Assembly: GCF_035046485.1 (NCBI RefSeq)
Contig: NC_085136.1
Span: 320,630,175-320,694,174 of the forward strand
Source of the DNA: Aedes albopictus
Taxonomy: Eukaryota; Arthropoda; Insecta; Diptera; Culicidae
Length of the DNA stretch: 64,000 nucleotides
Direction of reading: 5' to 3'
This document shows positions 39,000-50,129 of the stretch, one piece after another. Under the pieces are notes generated by a model, which made no database searches, was not told where the DNA came from, and saw only the letters and a list, made by a program, of their open reading frames with translations. A program made the translations under genes and the position numbers. Each line of letters begins with the position of its first letter. Position 1 is the first letter of the stretch.

Positions 39000-41170
39000 T
39001 ATTCCCGAGATTCGTTTAGGGAATTCTGTAGAGATTTATATTGGAATTTCTTCAGCTGCAATTCCTTGAAGAAGACCAAGAGGAGTTCCAGGAGTAATAT
39101 CATGATTAATTTCTAGAGCAATCCATGAATAAAAACTCTAGAGGATCTCCTGAATGAATCCAAAGAAAAATCCCTGGAAGAATCAAAGGCATTTCTGAAA
39201 GTATCCAAGGAAAATTACCTAGAAGAATCCCAGCAAGAATACCAGAAGAAATCCCTAGAGGGATTCCTGCAGGTATCACAATAAGAATTTCTGGAGGAGA
39301 CCTAGTAGGCATTGCTGACACATTAGAGGCAGCAGGAATCGCTTATGGAATCCCAGGACGAGTTCCTGGATGAAAGTCAAGAGGGGTTTCTGGAGGAATC
39401 CAATGATAAATATTTGGAGAAATCCCAGGAAAAAAATCCTTTAAGATTTCCAGGAAGAAACACTGAAGGCAATGCTCCTATGAAGATTGCCTTGAATAAT
39501 CCCAGCAAGTTTTTGGAAGAGTCCCTGGAGAAAATCTTAGAAGAATCCCCAGAAGAATTCCGTGAGGTATTTCAGTAAGTATTTCAGGAGGAATCCTAGG
39601 AGGAATTGCTGCAAGAACCACAGCAGGAATATCTTGAGAAATCCAGCAGAAATTTCTGGAGGAAGGGCATGAGAAACATATGAGAGAATCCTTGTTTAAA
39701 AATTACTGGAGGAATCACCGGAGAGCTTCTGAAGAAATCACAAGAAAAATCTCAAGAGGTATTATTTGCAGGATTCTGGGATGTATCATTGTAGAAATCT
39801 CAGCATAAATTCTAGGAGTAATTGCTGGAGGAAAATACACAGGAAATGCCTGGGAGAATCCAAAGAAAAAATCCTTGGAATACCTAGAGAAGTCCCTGCA
39901 AGAACAGGTAAAAGTATTTTGAAAGAATTTATAACGAAGGCCCTGATTGAATCGCAGAAGGAATTTCTAAAGGAATCTCAGGAAGATTTTCCGGAAAAAT
40001 TTCAGCCACAATGCTAGGATAAATTCGTATAGGAATCACTAGAAGAATTTCTGGACGTATTCTAGTAAGAATTTATGGAGGAATTGCAGGAAGAACCGCA
40101 GGAAAACTTTATTTGAGGCATCCTTGAAGGAAGGCCAAAAGGAGTTTATGCAGGAATTTCTGGAGGAATCTTTGGATAAAATCTCTGAAGGAATTCCTGG
40201 TTGAGTGCTTGGAGAAATCCGTGGTAGAACAATCAAAGAAATTTCTGCAAGAATTCCAGGAAGTTTGCCTGGAAAGATCCCGGCAAAAAAGCCAGAAGAA
40301 AGCTCTAGAAGAATCCGTAGCATAATTTCTAAAGTTCCACAGTTAGAATTTCTGGAGGAAGAATAGCTGGAATAACCGCAGGAATAGCTTGAGGAATCCC
40401 AGCTGGAATATCTGGAGGAATTCTTAGAATCAGGAATACCGGGGGTATCCTAAAAGTAGTTCCCCTAAAAATGCCTGGAAGATGCCTGGAAATCTCAGGA
40501 GGATTTCCCGAAAGTATTGCAGCAAGTAAGTATGCCAGGAGAATTCCCTAGAATTCTGAATTCCCTAGAATTCTGAATGAGTTCTAATGGGGATTGCTTG
40601 AAGAATTCCAGCTGGGATTCATGGAGGAAGGCCAATAGAAGTTCTCGGAGAAATCTTCTGTGGAATTTTTGGAAGAAACTCTGGAGGAAGTCCTGGATAA
40701 ATCCTTGAAGAAATCTCTGGAAGAATCACCGAAGGGATTTTTAAAAAAAATCCAAGGGAGATTTTCCGGAAGAATTTCTGGAACTTCCTTAGTAGAATAC
40801 CTGAAGGTACCATATTGAGATTTTTTGGAGGAGTTCTAAGAGAAATTGCAGCAATAATCGCAGCAAGAGTTGCTTGAGGAATCCTAGCCACAATTCCCGG
40901 AGGAAGGCCAATATAGGCTTCTGGAGGAATTCCATGAGAAATTTCTGAAAGAATATCTGAATAAAATCTCTGAAGGAATTCCTGAAAGAATCACCGGAGA
41001 AACTTCTGAAAGGATCCCAGGAAGATTGTCTTGAATAATCCCGCAAGAAATTTCTGAAGGAATCCCAATAGAATTTTTTAGAAGAATCCCTAGAAGAATT
41101 CCGAGAATTTCCTAAGAAATCCTAGGAGAAAATGCTGGACCAATGTCTGCAGAAATTTCTAGTATATCCC
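39000..41170 (+). repeat. Degenerate GGAATTTCTGGAGGAATCC-type repeat, 2.2 kb
   Basis: Sequence across the whole stretch is built from short variants of GGAATTTCTGGAGGAATCC and AAGAATCCCTGGAAG with an irregular period of roughly 15-30 bp. Translations on both strands give quasi-periodic Glu/Lys/Ser-rich (plus) or Phe/Ile/Pro-rich (minus) peptides that are not genes. Related stretches lie at 43395-43460, 43670-43705 and 52985-53560 (same sense) and at 48200-50030 (opposite sense). Confidence 0.8.
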
Positions 41171-41264
41171 TTTCGAGACGAACCAGCACAATTGTGCTGT
41201 TGAGCGGTACCAGTTTTGCATATTTTTTTCGTCTATTTAGACTTTGTTTTATGTGATATAAACT

Positions 41265-42756
41265 CAGCGTTTCTCAAACTATGGGTCGCGACCCACTGGT
41301 GGGTCGCGGGCTGATTTCACTAGTTTACAGCATTTTTGAACTCGGTAAGCTGATGATCGTTTTTGGTGTAGAATCATGCCCTGAGTTCGAAAACGCGAAG
41401 GAAAAAAATTACAGTAGAGCGGAAAATTTTTCGACTTTCCATACAAGGTTGATGATTTGAAATCGATTTTTGTTCTATTTTTAAGCAAAGTCGCTCACTT
41501 CAAACATCTCATTCTCCGTAATCAATGCTCCGATTGAGCTGAAATTTTTACTGTAACTCGCCTACATATGATATGTCAAATAAACGTCAAGAAAAAAAAT
41601 TTTGAGTTGGGTTTTTCTTATTGAAAAAAAATACATTTCTTCAAAAAATTTTAGAAATTTTGCTAAAATTTAAGAAGATCATCCCTAAAACTCGCCAATA
41701 TCTTGAGTTTCATCAATCTGATGCAAAACTTGAATTCAGATGTTCGAATGGTATTGTATTCAGCTTTTAATTTATGGAAAAAGATTTAAAATTGGTTAAA
41801 CAAAACGCAATATATTTGAATTTTAGTAAATTACATATTTTGAAAAGTTGCAAAACTCGATATTGAGCTAAAACTCAAAAACTGTTCTACTTAAACATTT
41901 TTGAAGGTCGGTTTCGAAATCAGCACTAAATTATGCTTCAAAAACTTTGGTCGTTGACAGAAGTTCACGACTTTCGTTTTATTTTGTAAACTTGTGTTTT
42001 TGGTGGGTCGCGAAGTCTTTATTAACTTATGTCGAATGTTATTTATAGCCATTTTCTTATTATCAAATATTCCAGTGGAAAATCCTTTTCCAGAAGAGTT
42101 ATTTCTAGACTTTCGGTTTCTCCTGGATTCAATTAAAAAACGTCATGCCTGAGTATATTGAATATTGAAACTACTGTCAGCGTTCTGAAATCGATTCTAA
42201 TACAGTTCAAGTTGTTGTTTGCAGTTAGCATTTTTTGTTAGACTTACACGTCAGTTTCAACAGTTAAAATATCGAAAAACTTAGAAATACCAAAAATTAG
42301 CAAAAAAAAAATACCAAAATACGAACCTCAGTAAAGCTAAACTTCTGTGAAACTCAGATGAATGGCGATAATCTAAACTTTGCTGAATCATAAAATTACC
42401 ACTATATCTGAAGCCAGACTGGTTCAATGTATTAGAAACTTGGAATATTATCTCAAATTTTCAAGTCTGAGAGTTAACTGATGCTGCAATCTTGGGCATT
42501 TTTACTTTTCTTAGACTTATCCAAAAAAAAACTAAAGCACTACTATAAATAATAAAAAATAAACTTTTTTTCAAGTTTGAGGGCTACGTAACGTAAATTT
42601 ATCACAATCTATGAAAGTGATAAAATATATTTATATAAAAGGGCAGTCCAAATTTGCAAAAAAATGACTTATTTTGTAAATTTTCGTGCTGGTGGGTCGC
42701 CAAATTCTTTTTAAATCAAAAGTGGGTCGCAAGCTGAAAAAGTTTGAGAACCCCTG
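41265..42756. mobile_element. 1.5 kb non-autonomous hAT element
   Basis: The terminal repeats are CAGCGTTTCTCAAACT and (complement) CAGGGGTTCTCAAACT, the hAT/Charlie-type end. They are followed by sub-terminal GGGTCGCGACCCAC and GGTGGGTCGC motifs at both ends and internally. ATATAAACT occurs on both sides (41256-41264, 42757-42765), a 9-bp match that contains the expected 8-bp hAT duplication. The interior is AT-rich with no transposase ORF. Confidence 0.85.
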
Positions 42757-43085
42757 ATATAAACTGTTTCAATAATTCAGCCAATACTTGTACTCGTTTG
42801 TGTGTAAACAAACTTTTGTTTACGTTGCCTGTGAGATTTATCACAACAAGGTAAACAAAAAGTGGACAAAACCCGTAAAACATGAAAAAGTTTTGTGTGT
42901 CGCATATTTTTTATTTCCGATTTGTCTAGGTTGTCAAAGCAAGAAATCGAAAGATAAAGAGTAATTCTTTCAAATGAGATAAAATAATTGTTGTTTTGTT
43001 GGGAAATCTTAGAGTTCTGGAGAGCCAAAGTTGAGCCATTTGTATGGAGATTTAATTATTTTGAGCTCCATCACGAAAGGGATAT

Positions 43086-43400
43086 ACAGGGGGTGGCCAA
43101 AATGTTTGGGATAGGCAACTTTTTTTTCTCTCACAATAAAGTTCAACATGCTATAATTTTTCATAGAGTGCATCGAAAAATCTCAAATTTTTACTGTTTA
43201 TCAACCTATTATATGTGCATCATTGGTACAAATTTCGGCTCAATTGATCAATCTTCCGCAAAGTTAGAACCGTTCCGGCAAAACACTAATTGCAAGCCAA
43301 CTAATTTTTGAGCTGTTATATCTCGGAAACCAGTGAACCGAATTGAATGAAATTTTGAACCCTCTGTACAACCCCATCAGGGCAGGAGAATCCTAAGGGA
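43086..43400 (+). mobile_element. Truncated mariner-like element end
   Basis: TATACAGGGGGTGGCCAAAA begins with TA and a TIR-like GGGGGTGGCC sequence of the type found at the ends of mosquito mariner/Tc1 elements. The following 300 bp is non-coding, and no second end is found before the degenerate repeat resumes at about 43395. Confidence 0.45.
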
Positions 43401-43460
43401 AGTATATTGAAAGAAAAACCGGTAGAAATCCATGAGAAAACCTAGAGAAATCACTGTATA

Positions 43461-43668
43461 TTGCTGTGTGCGTTCAAGATGCAAACGGTGCCCAAATGCG
43501 CTTCAAACGCGGTAACACATGTTACCAAAGGCAACGTAGCAACCATAGCCAATATCACCGCCAACGTAGGATTCGAAAGCTCAAACTGACATCGGGTTAC
43601 TTGTTAGAAATTCTTACCGCATTTGGTGCTCCCGCATTTGATATTTGCATTTTGAATGCACACAGCAA
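43461..43668. mobile_element. TA-flanked MITE in the degenerate repeat
   Basis: The ends TTGCTGTGTGCGTTCAAGATG and TTGCTGTGTGCATTCAAAATG (complement of the right) are inverted. TA lies at both edges. Degenerate repeat sequence continues on both sides. It is 208 bp; an internal 69-codon frame has no recognisable content. Confidence 0.8.
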
Positions 43669-43705
43669 TAAATAGATAGAGGTATTTCTGGAGAAATCCA
43701 TAGAG

Positions 43706-44087
43706 AGTCTGTTGATTCTGACCAATAGGCGACAAACATATCTAAAGGTCCAATCTGCAAAATAGAGGCTCTCTTTGTTCCGGTTCTCTTTAAATTATTA
43801 CGATGTCACTGTGAATATTTTGACAATTTGTGATGTAAAGATCGGCAAAGGATTGTGTAATCTACCTTCCGATGCAAGAAGTAAATCAAATTTTATAAAT
43901 ACAAGCACGTTATAATCGAAAGAGAGGTGACTTAAAGAGAGTCTCTCATATGCAGTTGGGACCTATAGAAATGTTTGGCCTGAATATCCTAAACGCCAAA
44001 ACGTACAACAAGTATTTAAGTAATTCTGAGTGTGCTTAAGTTTTGTTGAAATGTGCCATTAAAAAATATTAGAAATATTGTGTTAAG
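43706..44087. other. Unassigned sequence
   Basis: No feature was seen before the AGGGGGTGCC end repeats of the enclosing block. Confidence 0.35.
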
Positions 44088-44188
44088 TTTTAAATTTTAG
44101 GTGTCTGTCAAGAAAAGATTCTAGGGGGTGCCAAATTTGTTCTAGGGGGTGCCAGGCACCCCTGGAACCCCCCCTAGCTACGCCATGC

Positions 44189-44420
44189 TGCCTCTCGAGC
44201 ACCTCACGCTCGCTCGTGAGAAGATTCCCGTGATTGTTTCGGCACGTGTTGGCTTGAGGAACAAAGTCTCTGCGCGAGCGGTTCAGCTTCTCGTAGAACT
44301 TCCGTGTGTTCTTAACTTTCCACTGAAATAACACCAGCAATTCTGCGCGAAATACTTCACGAAAAATAGTGCTAACCATTTCAGCTGCGAATAAGTTGAG
44401 CATTGCTGCCGAAGACCCAT
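44189..44420 (-). pseudogene. RTE-clade LINE fragment D, 5' part
   Basis: The minus frame shows RKFYEKLNRSRRDFVPQANTCR and NNHGNLLTSEREVLE, matching RKFYEKLNRSQRGFVPQADMCR...GNLLTNERDVVEEW at 59850-59960. It stops at the TIR of the 6.7 kb block and continues at 37445. On the upstream side it is cut by the MITE at 44423. Confidence 0.8.
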
Positions 44421-44422
44421 TA

Positions 44423-44632
44423 GGGTATCGCGCCACTTGGGCGGTGGCTTCTATATTCGTCTGTTTTCCACTACAACTCAGTCAATTTTGAACCAATTGA
44501 CTTGAAATGTTGTACACGGGTAGACATTATACCTATCTCACCACATTCCAAAAGTCAATTGGTTCAAATTTGACTGAGTTATAGTGGAAAACAGACGAAT
44601 ATAGAAGCCACCGCCCAAGTGGCGCGATTCCC
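44423..44632. mobile_element. Fold-back MITE, TA target
   Basis: Arms of about 75 bp are almost identical, sharing TCTATATTCGTCTGTTTTCC and CGCCACTTGGGCGGTGGC. TA at 44421-44422 and 44633-44634. The loop region is around 44505-44545. It inserted at the upstream edge of RTE fragment D. Confidence 0.88.
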
Positions 44633-44634
44633 TA

Positions 44635-46049
44635 CTTAATCTTGTCCCGGACGCGGCGGCGGTCTTTCATCCGCCTGTCGTAAAACTGCGTCAAAACGAT
44701 TTGCACAAAACGTCTATTTGGAGACGAAAAACCGCGCACCGCGCGCGTTCGCTTTCACTATTTGTTCGTCCCGTTTCATATTTGCGTGACTTTTCCGGGT
44801 ACTCGTGCCTCGTCACAGTCGGTTTTCCCCCGTCCGTCGTGACCACGTTGACCTCAATCTCAGTGGGGCCCTCCGAAACGGTTCCATTTGTTTTTCCCCA
44901 TTATTGTGCTACCACGGGGCTTTTCGCGGAGCTTTTCCGCGTGCGTATTTTTACTTCTTCCATAATGCCTATCGAAGCGTCCTCTTGAGCCTGCGCTTCG
45001 TCCCAGCGCAGCGGCGAGGGGGTGAACAGTTCCTCCGCTTGTTCCGGGCCGAAGGCAAACGAACGGAACCTAATGAAAGTGATTACTTTGGCAAATAACG
45101 ATTATGGATAATTGCAATCGCTTCAAAATTAAGTCGACTGTTTATATTTACTGTGTGATTGGACGAGCAAATGTTTGCGCTCCTGTTGTTTAGGCTTTCG
45201 CGCTGGGCTGCGTTTTTTCGCCAACCAACAACCACAGACAACGGCCAATAGAGGAGGTACAGATAGCTAGCTGCCTACCTATGTACCTTCCTAGCCAGGA
45301 GGAGGTGTTTGTTGATCGTAGAAAATGGGAACGAAAATATTAGCAAACTAAACAGAATGCGAGAATCAGCACCAGTGTGAAAAAAGAACGCGCGTGCCCG
45401 CTTGGAATGAATTGGATGCATTCGCTGAGCGGATAGGTATATCCAAGTGGAATTCTAAATTTGCAATCATAAATTCAAAAACTACCGGCTATCGTTAAAC
45501 TTTAAAAAGAGGAAATCGCTTCGAAAGGATTTTATTCAATTATCCTTAGAAGAAAAGTTGTTTCGCTAAAAACTTGTCTTATCGAGCGATTTAAAACTTT
45601 AAATTAAACACCAAATTTCTTCTAACCAGATGAAACAAGCAATGAGAACGGTTGACGGCCATCTTGGTTCCCTTTCCCCTTCCCCATTAGCTCATTCTCA
45701 AACTCCGGGGAAAAAAGGCTTTGAAGAACCATGGAGGAACGAGGCTAACTTTCGCTGTGCTGCTTTGCCGAGGAAATTCGCAAGTGCTGATGGAGACCAA
45801 GGGAAAATCTCCAAGGCGTTAACTTTCGCCGCTGTGTACCGAAAAACTTTGTTAATTAAAATTATAATGCTTCTTTGCTACGGAATCCGACCGAAGACCA
45901 GATGGTACGACGCGGCTGACGTCATTGCTGGTTGGTGTGTCTTCTGCTTTGGATGCTGTAAAGCTTTTGCGACGTAGAAGTTGTTTCAAAGAAAATGGTT
46001 TCTTGTTGTTTTTCATTTTCCTCTTCCTGAAGTTACATCTCAACTGGAA
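44635..46049. other. Unassigned sequence, GC-rich first part
   Basis: 44640-45060 is unusually GC-rich with CGCG and CGTC clusters and could be a LINE 5' leader, but no ORF1 follows. The frames of up to 115 codons elsewhere here show no domain. No repeats with ends were seen. Confidence 0.35.
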
Positions 46050-46197
46050 CAGAGTCAGTTTTTCGGTCAGTATCAGTCGCTCCACCCTGGAAGAGCAACT
46101 GACGAGGAATTGCAAGTGCCAGAGATGGGTGCGGTTTAAACCCATGACCATCCGCTTATAAAACGAACATGTGACTATTGCGCCACGGGCCTCGGCT
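46050..46197 (-). mobile_element. tRNA-derived SINE, family 4
   Basis: The minus strand begins GAGGCCCGTGGCGCAATAGTC (A-box region), and GGTCATGGGTTTAAACCC lies where the B-box is expected, followed by CACCCATCTCTGGCACTTGC. No second copy in the window and no clear target duplication. Confidence 0.55.
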
Positions 46198-46394
46198 TCT
46201 AGGGATTTCTTCAAGCAATCTTGTAGATTCCCAAAGAGAACTGGTAGATTTCCAGCAGTGACTCCTGAAGAATTTCGTGAGTCCGAGAACACACTGCTAA
46301 TGATTTTTAGAATGAACTGCCCGGGTTCCCAAAAGTAACTCTCAGAAAAACTCATAAGTTCTAAAGACGACGCTGGAGTGAATCTCCAGCAGAA

Positions 46395-46759
46395 TTCCTC
46401 ACTTCTCACTGATTCACACTCCTCACTGATTGACACTCATCTTTTCTTTTCAATACTTTCACTATCATCTTACACTCTCCTCACCTCTCACTCTGCATTG
46501 CCCACTCTGCCCTTCTCTCTCCTCACTTCATCACACTCTTCACCCTTCACTTTTTACTGCTCTTTAATTACAGTTCACTTCTCCCAATTCGTTGCTCACT
46601 TATCACTTCTCTTCTCTCTTCCCTAACTTCTCACTTTTCACTGTCTACTTCATACTGTTCACTTCTCACTCCTCGATGCTGAGTCAAAACTGCCCACTTC
46701 TCACTCCTCACTTTGCATGGCTCATTCCTCACTATCACTGCATACTCCTCAATGTTCAC
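46395..46759. repeat. CTCACTTCT-type satellite, left part
   Basis: Irregular tandem repeats of CTCACTTCTCACT and CTCACTCCTCACTG. The array continues at 47401-47900 after an inserted element. Confidence 0.85.
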
Positions 46760-47400
46760 CAGAGATGGGCAGAACGGCTCTGGTCTAACTTTACGGCACG
46801 TGCTCACATGCCAAGCATACAGGTTTATAGCAGCCAGCGGCTCCATACTCTCACCACTACACTGCCGTGAATCACATATCTGTTCCATATGCATAGGACA
46901 TCCTGCAAATATGGGACTGATATGCACGGCAGTATAGTCTTACCAACCACGTTCTGTCCCCTAGGAAAGACTTGACGCATGCAGTTCGTAAAAAACGCGA
47001 GCGATGATAATTTGGGAGAGCGCAGATCCTTTAACCCTGATCGACCCGACTCGAACAACCCAAACATTCAGCTACTAATCACACAATTTATTTCCTTCTT
47101 TTTTTCGGTTTATCATAAATAAGTTGTTTGGTGATAAAAATGGCTATTGCAGGTATGCTATAACACATCAAGAGAGTGAGTGTCGTCTACTGTGGCTGGG
47201 GAATGAACTGCAAGCAATAGTTCTGGTTCACTTGCGTGATTGATCCGGCTGCAAAGATGAGCGAACGGTTCTGTTCTCGTGTCTTTCGTACAGAGGCATG
47301 CGGATGAGTCTGGCTCTCTCTGGGAAAGAGCCACGATTTACTCGTTCAGTGTACTGATCCGGATCTTTTCAATGACTCCGGATCTGATTGCTCATCCCTA
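46760..47400. mobile_element. hAT-like element inserted in the satellite
   Basis: The left end CAGAGATGGGCAGAAC and complement of the right end TAGGGATGAGCAATC form short inverted repeats. Flanks ATGTTCAC (46752-46759) and ATCTACAC (47401-47408) match at 6 of 8, a plausible decayed 8-bp duplication. Satellite sequence continues on both sides, so the insertion is clear even if the class is inferred. No transposase frame was found. Confidence 0.65.
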
Positions 47401-47900
47401 ATCTACACTGCTTACTTCTAGCTTCTTACTCATCCATGCTCATTCCTCATTTCTCACAACTCACTGCACAGTTCTCACTGCACAGTTCTCACTGCTCACT
47501 TCTCAATCCTCCAATTCATTGATTATTCTGTACTGCTCACTTCTGACTTCTCACTCTGCACTGCTGACTGCTCACTTCTCACTCTTCATTGTTCACTTCG
47601 CACAATGTACTGCTTCTTCTCTTTCCTCATTGCTCAATACTCAGTAATCACTGCTAACTCCTACCACTAACGATTAACTTCTCACTCCTCACTGCTTCCA
47701 ACTCCTCATTGCTTTATACTTCTCACTTCTAACTCTTCACCTCTCGAGTCTCCGCTCACTTCAAAACTCAATACTCATAGCTTCGCACAGTAATCACTAT
47801 TCACTTCTCACTGTCCCACAGTCTTCGCACCTAATTGGTTACTCCTTTCAGCTCCTCATGCTAATACACTGCTCATTTCACATTATACACTGCTCATTTT
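47401..47900. repeat. CTCACTTCT-type satellite, right part
   Basis: This is the continuation of the array at 46395-46759: repeated ACTGCTCACTTCTCACTC and TCTCACTGCACAG units, more diverged towards the right end. Confidence 0.8.
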
Positions 47901-48059
47901 AACCTAATTGAATAGTATATTAAAACTTGTGCGGCTTTTCTTGTTCACCATCTGAAATGAGTCGTAAAGGACTGAATTTAGATAAGTCGAACTGACATTG
48001 TCAGCACTGTTCCCTACTAAACCTTATAAAATCACTATGTCATCTCAGGACCCACGGGT

Positions 48060-48175
48060 TGACATCCAATCCGAAGGAAGAACCCAAATTTTCTGAGTTT
48101 GTCTGGGAGTTTGTCCCAGGTTCTCGGTGTGATAGTCAAGTGTTTTAACCATCACACCCGGTCCGTTCCACATCA
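48060..48175 (-). mobile_element. tRNA-derived SINE, family 3
   Basis: On the minus strand GTGGAACGGACCGGGTGTGATGG is followed by ACACTTGACTATCACACCGAG, GACAAACTCAG and GGTTCTTCCTTCGG. Head and body order match the SINEs at 35327 and 38488. The 3' end is missing. Confidence 0.65.
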
Positions 48176-48199
48176 CCTTTAAGGTTTTTCTAATCTTGC

Positions 48200-50030
48200 A
48201 AATCACCTTTGAAGTTTTTCGAACAAAAATCTTTGAGAATTACTCGAAAAAAAGCTTACACGGGTTTCCTCATAAATTCCTCCATAGATTCCTTCAGGAA
48301 GTCGTATGAGAATTCTTTCCGGAAATCATCCACGGGTGCCTTCAGAAATGCTTTCAAAATTTCTTCTGATTTTTTCAAAGAATTTATTCGGAAAATCTTC
48401 CACAGACTCTTTTAGAAAATTTTCCAAAATTTCCTTTAGAAATTTTCCCAAAAGTTCCTTCAGAAAATTTTCCAAACTTTCATTCAGAAGTTTATTAAAA
48501 CTTCAGAAGTTTTTCCAAAATTTTCTTCAGAAATTTCCCTGTAAGGATTCTTTATGAGATACCTTCATAAATTCGTCCAAGTATTTCTCTGGGAAATCAA
48601 TCTCCTATTGAGTTCATCCAAAACTGTTCCATGTTTTCCTTCAGAAATTACTCCAGAAAGTGGGCCTTAAAATCTACAAAGGCTTTTCTTTCGGAAACTC
48701 CAACAGTGGTTTCTTAAAAAAAATCCTCCAAGAGTTCTTCTTGGTACATTGCAATGTGTTCCTTCTGGTAGTTCCTCCAGAGATCCAAAGATTACTTTTT
48801 AAATTCTTTTTTGCGAAAAAAATCTTTCGGAATGTTCTACGGGGATTTCTTTGAAAATTCTATCAACATTCTTTCGAAGTTTAAAATTCGTAATTCTTTC
48901 TTAAAATATTTCAGATTTTTTTTCTGAAATTCGTACAGACATCTCCTTAGGATTTTAAAAAAAAAAACAAAGATTTGTTCAGACTGAACAATTTTTTTCA
49001 GGTATTCATCCTGAAAATCCTGCAGGTATTCCAACAGAGATACTTGCATAACTACTCTCGATGATTCAGGCAGGAATCTCTCTAGAGATTACTGCTGAAG
49101 TTCACACTGGGATTAATTCAGGGTCTCCTCTATGTATTTCTCCGGCGTTCGGCATTTCCTCCACGGATAAACCTAGGAATTTCCCCTGGATTCTTTAATT
49201 AATTTTCTTCTCATTTTCTAGGAACTTATACAGAAATTTCTATAGAAATATCTAGAGAGTTTCGTTCTTTCAGGGATCTTTACAAAAGGCGTTTCTCCAG
49301 GTATTTCCGCCGGAATTCCTTCGGAAAAACGTCAACAGACTGCTCTAGGAATACTCCCAGTGAATCCCAAGAATTTTATTAAATTATTTCTCCAGGAATC
49401 TTCCTAAAATCGCCAATAAACGTTTCTAGGAATTCCATAAAGGTTTTTCCGAAGTGTTCCTACAGATATATCTCCAAGGGAGATATATCTACAGAAAGTT
49501 CCTTGGGTTTTCCAGATACATACCTGAGACTTCTATAGAGATTCTATAGACAATTTAAAGAAGTTTCTATAGAAAAAATCTCAAAATTTAATAGAGATTC
49601 CTTCGTAAATTCTTCCAAGGGTTCTTCCATGAAATGCATGAGGTATTCCTTCAGAGATTCTCGCAGAAGTTCCTACAATGATTTTTTTGGAAATTGTTGC
49701 TGCAACTCCGTAAGAAACATTTCCTGGGAATCCTTTAGAAATCTCTGCAGCATTTTTTTATACTTTTCTGTTGATTTTTTTCAGAAGTTCTTTCAAAAAT
49801 GTCACAAAAATATAGGAAGAATTATTGAAAGAATCTTAAAAAAAAAAAAATTCTAAAGAAATTTATCAGGATTGTCTGAAGCAATTTCTCAAAAAACTTT
49901 TATTACCTTTGGAGATTGAAGAAGTTTTTCAAAATTTTCTGGATGGATTCTTGGACACAAAATTCTCTTTATTCTCTGGAAGAATTACTTAATAAGAATA
50001 CTCGAAGAAATTCCTCAAGATATAAACCTA
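48200..50030 (-). repeat. Degenerate TTCCTTCAGAAAT-type repeat, 1.8 kb
   Basis: This is the same kind of quasi-periodic repeat as 39000-41170 but in the opposite sense: variants of TCCTTCAGAAATTTTTCC and TCTCCAGGAATTCC. The internal frames of 60-85 codons are products of the repeat. Confidence 0.75.
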
Positions 50031-50129
50031 ACCCAATTACGCCCTGTGATCTATTTATAGATCAGTAACTTTTGCTATAACTGCGGAGAAATGAAGCATT
50101 TTGGAAGACTGGTGTCTTCAGCAAAGTTG

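Larger units (their letters stand above)
37446..44188. mobile_element. 6.7 kb TIR-bounded block inserted in RTE fragment D
   Basis: The left end GGCGTATCTAGGATTTTTTC with AGGGGGTGCC repeats is mirrored on the right, where the complement starts GGCGTAGCTAGGGGGG and again has AGGGGGTGCC units. RTE reading continues from 44189 to 37445 across it, so the block is an insertion. It carries no transposase that I can recognise but has collected SINEs, a long degenerate repeat, a hAT derivative and MITEs. The target duplication is unclear (2 bp or none). Confidence 0.6.

Noticed and set aside
39106..41046. Frames of 70-95 codons across 39-41 kb and 48-50 kb as genes
   Set aside because: Products of the degenerate GGAATTTCTGG repeat; similar low-complexity peptides appear on both strands.
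44640..45060. LINE 5' leader or CpG-rich host promoter
   Set aside because: GC richness alone; no following ORF1 or exon was found.
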